Source of the DNA: Ruminococcus sp. YRD2003
Lineage (GTDB): Bacteria; Bacillota; Clostridia; Oscillospirales; Ruminococcaceae
Assembly: GCA_900109435.1 (NCBI GenBank)
Contig: FNZT01000003.1
Span: 248,001 to 312,000, forward strand
Reading direction: 5' to 3'
DNA: 64,000 bases
Of this stretch, positions 28,439 through 36,372 are shown one piece after another (the stretch's first letter is position 1; the number at the start of each line of letters is the position of its first letter). The position numbers and the translations under genes are program-made. The notes under the pieces were generated by a model. The model ran no database searches. It was not told the origin of the DNA and saw nothing but the letters and a program-made list of their open reading frames with translations.

Positions 28439-28479
28439 AGTGCGGTGACAATTGCCATAACCGAACGTGTCACCGCACT
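28439..28479 (-). terminator. Intercistronic hairpin after the binding-protein gene
   Basis: A perfect 12-bp stem (AGTGCGGTGACA / TGTCACCGCACT) with a 17-base loop lies between the sugar-binding and ATPase genes, with a weak T-rich tail (AATTTT) on the minus strand. Such partial terminators or 3'-end stabilisers usually make the binding protein more abundant than the membrane subunits. Confidence 0.75.
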
Positions 28480-28506
28480 TATTTAGTTATTCAATGTCCT
28501 GCGTGA

Positions 28507-29496
28507 TCAGATGCCGTACTGCTCTACATCAGCGTCAGTGATAGTAGTAGCATCGAAGCCCTTTTCGTCCATGATGATAGTCTTCTGAGGGAGTGTCTCG
28601 CCCTTTTCGAGCTTATCAATGATATCAACGATGTAAGAAGACTGGAAGGGGTTGCACTGACCGTCGTAGTTCCAGTTGCCTGCCTTAAGTTCCTCGAGAG
28701 CCCACTTATTGCAGTCGAAACCGATAACAACAACGTCCTTGCCAACGCCGTGGGAGATATTAGCCTTATCGAGAGCAGCAACAGCGCCCTTGGCCATATC
28801 GTCGTTCTCGGCGTAGATAACATTGAACTTCTTGTCAGCGTCGATAACAGACTGAACAATCTGCTGAGCCTTTTCGGAGCTCCACTCAGCGGTCTGCTCG
28901 GCAACGATGTTCCACTTGAGTTCGGCAGCGGTCTTAGTGAGAGCACCTGAACGTCCTTCCTGAGCAGCGGAACCCATAACACCCTGAAGGTGAACGATAT
29001 CATAGCTTGTGAGGTTCTGATTCTTGAGCCACTCAACAGCCTGCTCGCCTTCCTTATCCATATCGGAGACAACAGAAGCTTCATAGAGGCTCTCGTCAGC
29101 GTCGATAGTACGGTCGAAGAGGATAACTCTTACGCCTGCATCCTTAGCGTCCTTGAGAACAGAATCCCAGCCTGCCGTATCAGCAGCGGAGAGAAGGAGG
29201 TAATCGACCTCATCCTGAATATACTTCTGAGCGAAGTTTATCTGCTCTTCGTTTTTGAGGCTGTATGAGAACTTGGCGTCATAGCCGTTTTCCTTGGTGA
29301 AAGTAGCCTTGAGGTCGTTTACGTTGGCAGTACGGTATCCCGACTCATTGGGGTCGTTGTTAATGATGCCTACAGTAATGAGCTTATCGCCCTTCTTGGA
29401 CTCATTTGAAGAACCGCCCTCAGAACCGCAGCTTGCAAAAACAGCGCCGCAAAGGACCATACTTGCAGCCATAGCAAGAACCTTTTTCATTTTCAT
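28507..29496 (-). CDS. Sugar-binding lipoprotein of the arabinose ABC importer
   Basis: A 329-residue periplasmic-binding-protein fold, type I (YtfQ/RbsB). The signal peptide ends in the lipobox VFASCG, so the mature protein should be lipid-anchored outside the membrane. The body shows VGIINNDPNESGYRTANVND, LLLSAADTAGW and VVIGFDCN. YtfQ binds galactofuranose in E. coli; here the araBAD-type neighbours make L-arabinose or an arabinofuranoside more likely. It is first in the operon, behind AraR-like operators. Confidence 0.92.
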   Translation of the reverse strand: MKMKKVLAMAASMVLCGAVFASCGSEGGSSNESKKGDKLITVGIINNDPNESGYRTANVNDLKATFTKENGYDAKFSYSLKNEEQINFAQKYIQDEVDYLLLSAADTAGWDSVLKDAKDAGVRVILFDRTIDADESLYEASVVSDMDKEGEQAVEWLKNQNLTSYDIVHLQGVMGSAAQEGRSGALTKTAAELKWNIVAEQTAEWSSEKAQQIVQSVIDADKKFNVIYAENDDMAKGAVAALDKANISHGVGKDVVVIGFDCNKWALEELKAGNWNYDGQCNPFQSSYIVDIIDKLEKGETLPQKTIIMDEKGFDATTITDADVEQYGI

Positions 29497-29548
29497 AATA
29501 ACATTCCTCCATCTCGTATGTTTTTATTTATTAACGTTCACGTCGTTA

Positions 29549-29585
29549 ACTTGTACTTACATTATAAACAATTTGTACATACATT
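29549..29585 (-). promoter_or_regulatory. Arabinose operon promoter with AraR-like boxes
   Basis: The minus-strand -10 TATAAT is at 29561-29566. It is bracketed on the plus strand by ACTTGTACTTACATT (29549-29563) and ATTTGTACATACATTG (29571-29586), both resembling the B. subtilis AraR box ATTTGTACGTACAAAT. The -35 is poor, which fits a promoter that also needs activation. Repressor bound here would block polymerase directly. Confidence 0.65.
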
Positions 29586-29633
29586 GATACCGAAAATAAT
29601 ACACAAAATGTTTATTATTTTTAGAATATAATA

Positions 29634-29645
29634 ATTTGTACAAAT
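29634..29645. promoter_or_regulatory. AraR-like palindrome ATTTGTACAAAT
   Basis: A perfect 12-bp palindrome overlaps the stop codon of the AraC-type gene, about 50 bases upstream of the promoter boxes. It may be a distal operator for looping. Confidence 0.5.
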
Positions 29646-30343
29646 CACGGACAGACATTAGCGTTCGTCTGGAACTGTCTGGGAGTCTGTCCCGTATACT
29701 TTTTGAAAATCTGACTGAAATACCGATAATCTCTGAAGCCCACATCATAAGCGACCTCATATATCATCTTTGAAGTACAGCACAGCAGCTCTCTTGCGTG
29801 TGCGATACGAGCCGCAGCAATATACTCGGAGAGGTTCTGCCCATACTTTTTCTTGAACTGCGTACTGAGATACGACGGGCTAAGCCCGACAGCCTCAGCG
29901 ACAACGAGGAGCGAGAGCTCATCGTTCATATAGTTCATGTCAATGTAGTCACGCGCCTTAGCAACGATACTTTTTCCGCTCTCCTTAGCTGAGCCTATCC
30001 TCCACATTATACAGTCGTAGATCATCTTACGCAGGAATTGGATAGTATCGTCGGTATTCATCAGCTTAGAGCCGATATCATCAGCTATACCGAAGCGTTC
30101 GCAGAAAGCCTCATTGCTAATGCCGATCTTCTCGGCAAAGGTATGTGCCGCGACGTAGATGTCCATACAGACATACAAACGTATCACAAGCGAACCGATC
30201 CGTGAGAAATCGACCTCTTCAAGTATGGAGTCGAGCTTATCGGTGCAGTCCTCGAGCTTTCCGCTCTGCAAAAGGTCTTCGACCTTTCTGATGTCAACGC
30301 GCTTGACGTCCTGCATCATATCACTTTTATCATTCATATCCAT
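29645..30343 (-). CDS. AraC/XylS-family transcriptional regulator
   Basis: A 232-residue protein. The C-terminal 100 residues hold two helix-turn-helix motifs: LSLLVVAEAVGLSPSYLSTQ and IYEVAYDVGFRDYRYFSQIF, with the GQTPRQF ending of the family. The N-terminal part is short, about 125 residues and helical (VVDFSRIGSLVIRLYVCMD-like), without a cupin sugar-binding domain, so it may sense via a partner protein. It lies between the arabinose importer and the repressor gene and probably activates this regulon. Start coupling to GTGGGG is weak. Confidence 0.85.
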   Translation of the reverse strand: MDMNDKSDMMQDVKRVDIRKVEDLLQSGKLEDCTDKLDSILEEVDFSRIGSLVIRLYVCMDIYVAAHTFAEKIGISNEAFCERFGIADDIGSKLMNTDDTIQFLRKMIYDCIMWRIGSAKESGKSIVAKARDYIDMNYMNDELSLLVVAEAVGLSPSYLSTQFKKKYGQNLSEYIAAARIAHARELLCCTSKMIYEVAYDVGFRDYRYFSQIFKKYTGQTPRQFQTNANVCP

Positions 30344-30382
30344 TACCCCACACGATCATGCCGTTCCGCGTAATCTTTGAGA

Positions 30383-31465
30383 TCAAAGCTTCTTGACCGA
30401 GTCGCGAATCTTTAATTCGGGTGTGAAAATAATGTCGTTATTGTCAGCCGAGGGAGAGCAGATAAGGTCTATGAGCTTTTCCGCAACAGCCTCACCGAGT
30501 CTGCGCTTGGGATGAGCCACAGTAGTGAGCGGCACATCGCAGATCGAAGCGTACTTTGAATCGTCGATACCGACAACCGAGATCTCATCGGGAACGCTGA
30601 TGTCATGTTCCTTGCAGAATTGCAGGAGCTTCACGGCAATATTGTCATTGTAGCAAACAACAGCGGTAGTCTCGCTAAGCAGCACGAGCAGATTGTTCTC
30701 GCCCGAAGTGAATACCGAGTTTTTATCGGAGGTAGCGAACCAGAGGACGTTCTCCTCAGCGTTCCTGAGTCCGTGAGCTATACAGCTCTTAGTAAAGCCG
30801 CTGTATCTCTTGTGTCCCTGAATATCATCGAGAGCGAAAATACCCGCCACTCTTCTATGACCGCACCCGAACGCATAATCCGCAGCCAGTCTGCCTGCGG
30901 CTTCATCGTCGATAGACACACACGGGTAACTTGACCACGGATATTTCGCATTAAAGAACACGACAGGGATGTTTTTTCTGCGGAGCTCGTCATAGAGCTC
31001 CATATTCGGATTAGGCAGAGCGCTCTTCGACGGCTCAATGATGAGACCCTGTACACCGCTCGAGATCATGCTCTGAAGAGCCTGCTGTTCCTCGGACACT
31101 TTGTTGTGAGTTATAGCAAGCTGCATAGAATAGCCCGAATCATTGAGAACGCTCTCGATCCCTGTAACGATCTGAGGGAAGATATAATCGGTAAAATATG
31201 TAGAGATAACACCGATATTTTTAACCTGAGAAGGCTGTTCGGGCTGAGCCGAGCCGGCAGAAACGAAAGCGCCGCTGCCTCTTACGCGGCTGATAACGTT
31301 CTCATTTTCGAGGCACATGAGAGCCTGTCTGACAGTCTGTCTGCTGACTCCGTGTATCTCGCAGAGCTCCTTTTCCGTGAGAAAGCGGTCTTTAGGCTTC
31401 AAGCCGTTTGAAGCGATATAGTCCTTAGCCCACTCAACGATATTCAAATATTTATAATCTTCCAT
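30383..31465 (-). CDS. araR: AraR-type arabinose repressor (GntR DNA-binding, LacI-type ligand domain)
   Basis: A 360-residue protein. The N-terminal GntR winged helix (LTEKELCEIHGVSRQTVRQA, SRVRGSGAFV) is fused to a periplasmic-binding-protein-like effector domain (NIGVISTYFTDYIFP, IPVVFFNAKYP, VSIDDEAAGRLAADY, ISVVGIDDSKYA). This chimera is the AraR architecture, which releases its operators on binding L-arabinose. The start at 31465 follows GGAGGAGGATTCG. Boxes like ATTTGTAC occur at its own promoter and at the importer operon. Confidence 0.9.
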   Translation of the reverse strand: MEDYKYLNIVEWAKDYIASNGLKPKDRFLTEKELCEIHGVSRQTVRQALMCLENENVISRVRGSGAFVSAGSAQPEQPSQVKNIGVISTYFTDYIFPQIVTGIESVLNDSGYSMQLAITHNKVSEEQQALQSMISSGVQGLIIEPSKSALPNPNMELYDELRRKNIPVVFFNAKYPWSSYPCVSIDDEAAGRLAADYAFGCGHRRVAGIFALDDIQGHKRYSGFTKSCIAHGLRNAEENVLWFATSDKNSVFTSGENNLLVLLSETTAVVCYNDNIAVKLLQFCKEHDISVPDEISVVGIDDSKYASICDVPLTTVAHPKRRLGEAVAEKLIDLICSPSADNNDIIFTPELKIRDSVKKL

Positions 31466-31503
31466 CGAATCCTCCTCCACCCGAAACATCTCGGTTTTTC
31501 TTA

Positions 31504-31532
31504 ATGATAACACAAATCATCGGCTTTGTAAA
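31504..31532 (-). promoter_or_regulatory. araR promoter
   Basis: Minus-strand TTTACA (31527-31532) and TATCAT (31504-31509), 17 bases apart. Confidence 0.65.
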
Positions 31533-31557
31533 TACAACTTTAAAAATTGCCTTAAAA

Positions 31558-31577
31558 ATTTGTATGTACGGACAAAT
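31558..31577. promoter_or_regulatory. AraR-like operator upstream of araR
   Basis: ATTTGT (31558-31563) and ACAAAT (31572-31577) flank a GTAC core. It is upstream of the araR -35 box and may allow autoregulation or control of the divergent promoter at 31633. Confidence 0.55.
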
Positions 31578-31632
31578 TACGCGGTGCTGTATTGTGCATT
31601 TCGACAATTTTTGAGGTCGTTTAATCACACTA

Positions 31633-31661
31633 TTGACAAAAGGACTGGCATAGTATATAAT
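31633..31661 (+). promoter_or_regulatory. Promoter of the dehydrogenase-like gene
   Basis: TTGACA at 31633-31638 and TATAAT at 31656-31661 with a 17-base spacer. The predicted transcript begins about 160 bases before the start codon. Confidence 0.85.
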
Positions 31662-31711
31662 TTTTACATCGAATAAGGCTCAGGTTTTGGAGCTGCTTTG
31701 TTACAATTTAA

Positions 31712-31818
31712 TAATTAATGTGTCCTCAATAACCGCATTTAGGCGGTTATTGCCCCGAACTTCGTTCGGGGAGCGCAAATTCCCTTTAATATAAAGAATT
31801 TGCGCGTCACATTAATTA
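31712..31818. repeat. Cloverleaf-like element in the dehydrogenase leader
   Basis: An outer 11-bp perfect inverted repeat (TAATTAATGTG, 31712-31722, with CACATTAATTA, 31808-31818) encloses three consecutive perfect hairpins: CAATAACCGC/GCGGTTATTG (31727-31752), CCCCGAAC/GTTCGGGG (31753-31771) and GCGCAAATTC/GAATTTGCGC (31773-31805). The right outer arm ends just before the ribosome binding site AGGAGAGGAG. It could be a repeat element or a regulatory RNA. A partial copy is found at 20.8 kb. Confidence 0.7.
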
Positions 31819-31831
31819 GGAGAGGAGAACT

Positions 31832-32812
31832 ATGGATAAGATAAAATGGGGCATAATCGGAACAGGACGTATCGCCCGTGCATTTGTGACTGCACTTACA
31901 GCCGTTCCGGAAGCTGAATTATACGCAGTCGGTTCACGGAGCGCCGAAAAAGGAGCAGATTTCGCCAAAGAATACGGCTTCGCACGCTCATACGCGAGCT
32001 ATGACGACCTCCTTTCCGACAGCAATATCGACATAGTGTACATAGCCACGCCGATGGCATCACACTACGACAACTGCATTTCCGCGCTGACGAGAGGCAA
32101 AAACGTATTCTGCGAGAAATCGGTCACACTCAATGCTGAACAGCTCCGCGGGATACTCACACTTGCAGAAAAGAAGAAGCTTTTCTTCTGCGAAGCGATG
32201 TGGATGAAATGCCGACCGACCTACATTAAAATGAAGGAATGGCTCGAGCGCGGAAAGGTCGGAGATATCCGTTACATCAAGGCAGATTTCAGCAATTTTG
32301 TACCATATAACGCCGATGACCGCCTCTTCCGTGCCGACTGCGGCGGCGGAGCGCTTCTTGACGTAACTGTATACCCGCTCACTCTTGTCCACGACCTTCT
32401 CGGCAAGCCCGCAGAAATTCAAAGCGCCGCAAATCTCAGCGGCGGAGTTGACATCAGCGAGTCGCTCATACTCCGTTACACAAACGGAGCATTTGCTTCG
32501 ATCGAATCAGGCTTCGAGATAGGGCTTCGCAATAATGCCGTTATTTCAGGAACTGAGGGCAGTATCGTATTTGGTGATTGTTTCTTCTGTACAGACAATG
32601 TATCGCTTTATGATAAGGAGCGCCGTCTTGTAGAGCAGTACAACTCCCCTGCCCGTGTAAACGGCTACGAGTATGAGATAGAGGAGGTACATCGTTGTCT
32701 CCGCTCGGGACTTCCCGAAAGCACACTCATCCCTCACAAAGGAACGCTCGAGGTCATGGAGATAATGGACTCCCTGCGCAGCGATTGGGGATTGAAGTTC
32801 CCGAAGGAATAA
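31832..32812 (+). CDS. GFO/IDH/MocA-family oxidoreductase
   Basis: A 326-residue NAD(P)-dependent dehydrogenase. The Rossmann motif is WGIIGTGRIARAFVTAL, and the catalytic lysine lies in NVFCEKSVTLNAEQL. EAMWMKCRPTYIKMKEWL is typical of the dihydrodiol/xylose-dehydrogenase subgroup. The C-terminal sheet domain ends IPHKGTLEVMEIMDSLR. The substrate is probably a sugar or polyol; that is an inference. It has a consensus promoter and a structured leader, and its own AGGAGAGGAG site. Confidence 0.9.
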   Translation: MDKIKWGIIGTGRIARAFVTALTAVPEAELYAVGSRSAEKGADFAKEYGFARSYASYDDLLSDSNIDIVYIATPMASHYDNCISALTRGKNVFCEKSVTLNAEQLRGILTLAEKKKLFFCEAMWMKCRPTYIKMKEWLERGKVGDIRYIKADFSNFVPYNADDRLFRADCGGGALLDVTVYPLTLVHDLLGKPAEIQSAANLSGGVDISESLILRYTNGAFASIESGFEIGLRNNAVISGTEGSIVFGDCFFCTDNVSLYDKERRLVEQYNSPARVNGYEYEIEEVHRCLRSGLPESTLIPHKGTLEVMEIMDSLRSDWGLKFPKE

Positions 32813-32876
32813 AAAATAAGGCTGACCGTATGTGCTGTGCCTATATAGAAATATTACGGGGTATTTATTGAGGGAA

Positions 32877-33115
32877 ACCCTTTTGAAAAAGGGTTCCGCT
32901 AACAGCGGCGGTCCCCTCTGTCGCTTCGCGACATCTCCCCGCACTGCGGGGAGTCACCCTCAAACTCCCTTCCTAAAACTTTCAATTTAAATTTTGCCCC
33001 TATGGGGTACTCTCATTGAAAAGAAAGACTAACTCTTTTCATATCAGGAGAGTACCCCATAGGGGCAAAATTTGGACTAAAAGTCTTTGGAAAGGGGTTC
33101 GGGGGAGAACCTTTC
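32877..33115. repeat. Palindromic repeat cluster with a 26-bp perfect inverted repeat
   Basis: No gene is seen between 32813 and 33184. The core is a 26-bp perfect inverted repeat, 32989-33014 with 33048-33073, each arm containing CCCCTATGGGG. Around it are weaker complementary tracts (CTTCCTAAAACTTT against AAAGTCTTTGGAAAG) and two small hairpins near 32880 (AACCCTTTT/AAAAGGGTT) and 32937 (CCCCGCACTGCGGGG). It looks like a miniature or composite repeat element at the edge of the mobile block. Confidence 0.6.
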
Positions 33116-33152
33116 TTCTGCATGGTGTTCTTAACGCAGTTAATTATGTATT

Positions 33153-33179
33153 ATCTCCGAGGAGGTCATCCTCGGAGAT
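33153..33179. terminator. Terminator-like hairpin at the recombinase 3' end
   Basis: ATCTCCGAGGA pairs with TCCTCGGAGAT across five bases. The plus-strand side is followed by TTTTTATT; the minus-strand side by a mixed AT tail just past the recombinase stop. Confidence 0.6.
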
Positions 33180-33184
33180 TTTTA

Positions 33185-34837
33185 TTATGTAAATTTGGCC
33201 ATGCCAAGCTCGTTCATCTCTCCGTCAAGTCTGAATGCTTTATCCGGATGAAATGTGAAGTATATAACTATGTGATTACCGCAGGTCCTTGAACGTTTTA
33301 CAGCCTTTTCGTGGACTTCTATTCGCTCTATAAAAGCTCTCATAAGCTCAGGCGTGACCTTTGAAATTGTTACATACCTCTTAGCCTTGGTGATAAAGTC
33401 CCGGATACATTTCTCACGCACTTTCACTTCATCAAGCTGCGAGTTGAGGGTGCTGAGCTTTGATTTCAGTTCGGACTGTTCATTTTCAAAGCTGGTGGCG
33501 AGAACTTCGTAGCGTTCGTCGGTTATTTTGCCGTTGGACCTGTCCATGTATAGGAGCTGTATTGCGTTGTCAATCTGCTTGATCTTAGCTTCATACTCAA
33601 TTCTAAGGGCCTCGGACTCTTTAAGATTCTTAGCAGCTTCTGCTTTGCCGTTTCTCATGGCGTCTTTGTAAAACTCGTCCGAGTGCTCCCTTGCGTATTT
33701 CGTCACCTTTTTCATTGCTCTTAAAACTATCTCGTCGAGCACACTTTCACGAATGTAATGTGAAGTGCAGTCGCTTTTGCGGCTTTCATAGTGTCCGCAG
33801 CGGTAGCTGTCGCCTTTGTGCGATTTGTCGCGGTTGCGGTACAATCTTGAACCGCATTCAGCACAGTAAAGATAACCTGCATACTTGTCCAGCTCGCCGC
33901 GTTTGTCTGCACGTTTGCGACCTTCAAAGTGCTTCTGTACCAGATCAAACGTTGCTCTGTCAATGATTGCTTCGTGCGTATTAGGAAATATCCTCATATT
34001 CTCAGGCGAGTTTTTGATACGCTTTTTCAGCTTGTTGGACTTTGAATAGGTCTTGAAGTTTACCGTATCTCCGCAGTAGATCTGATTGGAAAGCATCTTT
34101 CGGATAGTGTTGTTCGCCCATGCGTAAGGCTTGTCGAGCTTGAGATTTCTTGAAAGGCTGCCATACTTTCTGTAATTGTAAACGCCGGGCGAGAGAACTT
34201 TCTCCTGTTCAAGAGATCCACAGATACGCTTTATGCCTATTCCACTTGCATACATCTCAAAGATATGCTTGACAACAGGTGCAGTCTCGGGATCGGGTAT
34301 GATTTGCTTCGGGTTGCTTGGATCTCTCATATAACCATATGCTATCCAGGCTGCAAGACGTTCTCCACGTTCGCCCTTTGCTCTGAGTACAGCCCTTATC
34401 TTATTCGAGCAGTCTCGAGCGTACATATCATTGAACAGATTCTTGATACCAGACATCTCGTTGATACCATTGGCGGAATCAACTCCGTCCGTTACTGCTA
34501 TGAAGCGAACATCATATGCAGGAAACACCAATTCCATGAGTCTGTCGGTCTCTAAGTGGTCGCGTCCAAGTCTCGACTGGTCTTTCACAATGACTGTTCC
34601 GACAAGTCCGTTCTCAACATCATTCAGCATATGAACGTACTCAGGACGAGTATTATCGGTGCCGCTGTAACCATCGTCGATGTAATACTGACAATTACGG
34701 AAGCCGTTCTTGTCTGCGTAATCCTTTAGCATAAGTCTTTGATTTTCAATTGACAGCGACTCGCCTGCACGCATATCCTCTTGACTTAGGCGGCAGTACA
34801 GCGCTGTTATCTGTTCCGTGTTTGATTCTGTTTTCAT
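33185..34837 (-). CDS. Large serine recombinase of the mobile defence element
   Basis: A 550-residue site-specific recombinase. The resolvase domain starts ITALYCRLSQEDMRAGES (catalytic serine in the CRLS motif), with DQSRLGRDHLE as the conserved arginine helix. A Recombinase domain follows (AWIAYGYMRD, IFEMYASGIGIKRI), then a zinc ribbon (CAECG and CGHYESRKSDC) and a long coiled coil. It resembles TnpX/TndX transposon recombinases of clostridia. It is the left-most gene of the foreign block that carries the defence operon, and should excise and integrate it. Confidence 0.92.
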   Translation of the reverse strand: MKTESNTEQITALYCRLSQEDMRAGESLSIENQRLMLKDYADKNGFRNCQYYIDDGYSGTDNTRPEYVHMLNDVENGLVGTVIVKDQSRLGRDHLETDRLMELVFPAYDVRFIAVTDGVDSANGINEMSGIKNLFNDMYARDCSNKIRAVLRAKGERGERLAAWIAYGYMRDPSNPKQIIPDPETAPVVKHIFEMYASGIGIKRICGSLEQEKVLSPGVYNYRKYGSLSRNLKLDKPYAWANNTIRKMLSNQIYCGDTVNFKTYSKSNKLKKRIKNSPENMRIFPNTHEAIIDRATFDLVQKHFEGRKRADKRGELDKYAGYLYCAECGSRLYRNRDKSHKGDSYRCGHYESRKSDCTSHYIRESVLDEIVLRAMKKVTKYAREHSDEFYKDAMRNGKAEAAKNLKESEALRIEYEAKIKQIDNAIQLLYMDRSNGKITDERYEVLATSFENEQSELKSKLSTLNSQLDEVKVREKCIRDFITKAKRYVTISKVTPELMRAFIERIEVHEKAVKRSRTCGNHIVIYFTFHPDKAFRLDGEMNELGMAKFT

Positions 34838-34931
34838 ATATCCTCCTGTTCCGAAGCTGTGCTTCTGGAATCAAACCGAATAGGATACACCGACAGTATA
34901 TCACTACTCGGCCCGAAAGTCCAGAACTTTT

Positions 34932-35093
34932 TCAACAGATCCTGTCGCCGTTTATCAAGTGTTTGATTTTATCCTCAACGGATTCGCTTGGCTTTTCAGG
35001 AGGTTTGAAAACAAGCGTCACGTTAAAGGTTTGTCCGTTTATGGTCATCTTCTTGTCAACGCAAAGAGCTTTTTCATTCGTTTCAGATTTCAT
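34932..35093 (-). CDS. TnpW-like small transposon protein
   Basis: A 53-residue protein just upstream of the recombinase. It contains DKKMTINGQTFNVTLVF and ends EDKIKHLINGDRIC, the pattern of the transposon-encoded TnpW family in clostridial Tn4451/Tn1549-like elements; I make this assignment from memory of the family. The start at 35093 follows AAAGGAGTTCAT. A modulator of the recombinase is possible. Confidence 0.65.
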   Translation of the reverse strand: MKSETNEKALCVDKKMTINGQTFNVTLVFKPPEKPSESVEDKIKHLINGDRIC

Positions 35094-35752
35094 ATGAACT
35101 CCTTTCACGTCACACTTTTTCAAACATACTATTCAGTTTTAAAAGATTCTCTGACTCCGGTCACACCTCCCTAATTATAGGCAATATTTGGGGCTTTTTA
35201 ATTTTTTGACTCCAAGATTATTCGCGTTTTCTTATTTTGACCTCAATTTGCAAATACTGTAAGTTCCGATATTTCGGCGGGCACTGCCCGTCCGATGTGG
35301 AATGGCGGGCGCAAATGACGCCAGCCTTTTTCCTGCAAACCAAAAAGGGGCACGGGTTCTCCCGTTTTCAGCAGCAGGCGGAATGCCGTCTGCGATGCTT
35401 GCCTTCCCAAAAGGGAAGACTTTTTGTCACCGCCGCCACTTTTTCTCTGCCAATAGTATTTGTGTGGTATCCCCACACTCGCTCCACGTTGCGCGACAAT
35501 CGCGTTCAACGGGAGCGGTGGGGTAACTATACTATTTCCCTTTTGAGGACGGCTTTTTCGGGGCTTTCTGCGCGTGTTTCAGTCTCGATTTACTGAACAT
35601 CGTTGTCATAGACAGTATAGCTGAAGAAAAAAGGCACTTACTTGATTTATAATTATCATGTAATATATATCTTCCTTCTTCGTATTAGTATATATTCTCT
35701 TGTATACTTAATATATAAGCCTATGACATCATGACACAGCCCCTATGACAAT
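35094..35752. other. Non-coding stretch with hairpins between TnpW-like and helix-turn-helix genes
   Basis: No convincing gene is seen in this 659-base gap. It holds CTTCCC/GGGAAG at about 35404-35419, and a complex stem near 35469-35525 in which CCCCACACTCGCTCC faces GGGAGCGGTGGGG around an inner GTTGCGCGA/TCGCG stem, followed by GTAACTATACTA. The layout resembles a transfer-origin or replication-associated hairpin. The right part (35640-35720) is AT-rich. Confidence 0.4.
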
Positions 35753-36112
35753 TCAGCTTTTAAACTGCAACGCCAACTCGGCGTTGCGGAGCTTGTCCTC
35801 GTCTATGTCATAGTTCAGGAATGCGACCTCATAAGAGTTCTCGACCTGACGACCGTTGTCAGCATAGTTGTTGTGGATACGAATGATATCCTTCTGCGCA
35901 AGAGTTTTGAGTGCTCGCTCAACGTTGCTCACTGACATTGCAGTATCTCTTGCAATACCTGTGCGGCTTATGGTCGAGGTTTTCTTTTCGCTGTCGTAGT
36001 AGCAGAGTAAATCCATCACCACCTTGAACTCGGCAGGCGTAGTGATGTTGAGATACTCCAGAGGCGAATTGACACTGTTGGAGTAAGCTGTGCAGTTGAT
36101 ATTGTTTTTCAT
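35753..36112 (-). CDS. Winged-helix DNA-binding protein
   Basis: A 119-residue protein. A helix-turn-helix is seen in ISRTGIARDTAMSVSNVERA, and the wing in KDIIRIHNNYADNGRQVENSYEV. Small plasmid/transposon regulators and replication accessory proteins look like this; the exact role is unknown. The start follows AAAGGAAG. Its promoter at 36184 is flanked by palindromes, so it may repress itself. Confidence 0.75.
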   Translation of the reverse strand: MKNNINCTAYSNSVNSPLEYLNITTPAEFKVVMDLLCYYDSEKKTSTISRTGIARDTAMSVSNVERALKTLAQKDIIRIHNNYADNGRQVENSYEVAFLNYDIDEDKLRNAELALQFKS

Positions 36113-36183
36113 TTACATCTTCCTTTCGCGTTTCGAGTTTTTACTTGTGATGTCAAGAGTGTCCGGACGTCTTAACTGCATTC

Positions 36184-36229
36184 AGTATACACGCTCTCTT
36201 GACAAAAGTCAATAGATATAGTATACTAT
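36184..36229 (-). promoter_or_regulatory. Promoter and operator of the winged-helix gene
   Basis: Minus-strand TTGACT (36207-36212) and TATACT (36184-36189) with 17-base spacing. A perfect ATAGTATACTAT palindrome (36218-36229) lies just upstream and GTATAC repeats at the -10, suggesting autoregulation. Confidence 0.65.
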
Positions 36230-36372
36230 CTCTACCGAGTTCAATCTATAATCTATTTTTATGAACGAATTGTAAATTTTTAGCTTTCAGCTATTTATAC
36301 AGCTGTTTTCAAAGCAAACCGCAGTGTTATGCGCTCTGACGAAATAGAACACTATTTCTGAAAGGAGTTATT

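Noticed and set aside
35237..35596. 119-residue ORF in the recombinase-side gap
   Set aside because: It runs through hairpins, lacks a ribosome binding site and has an atypical composition.
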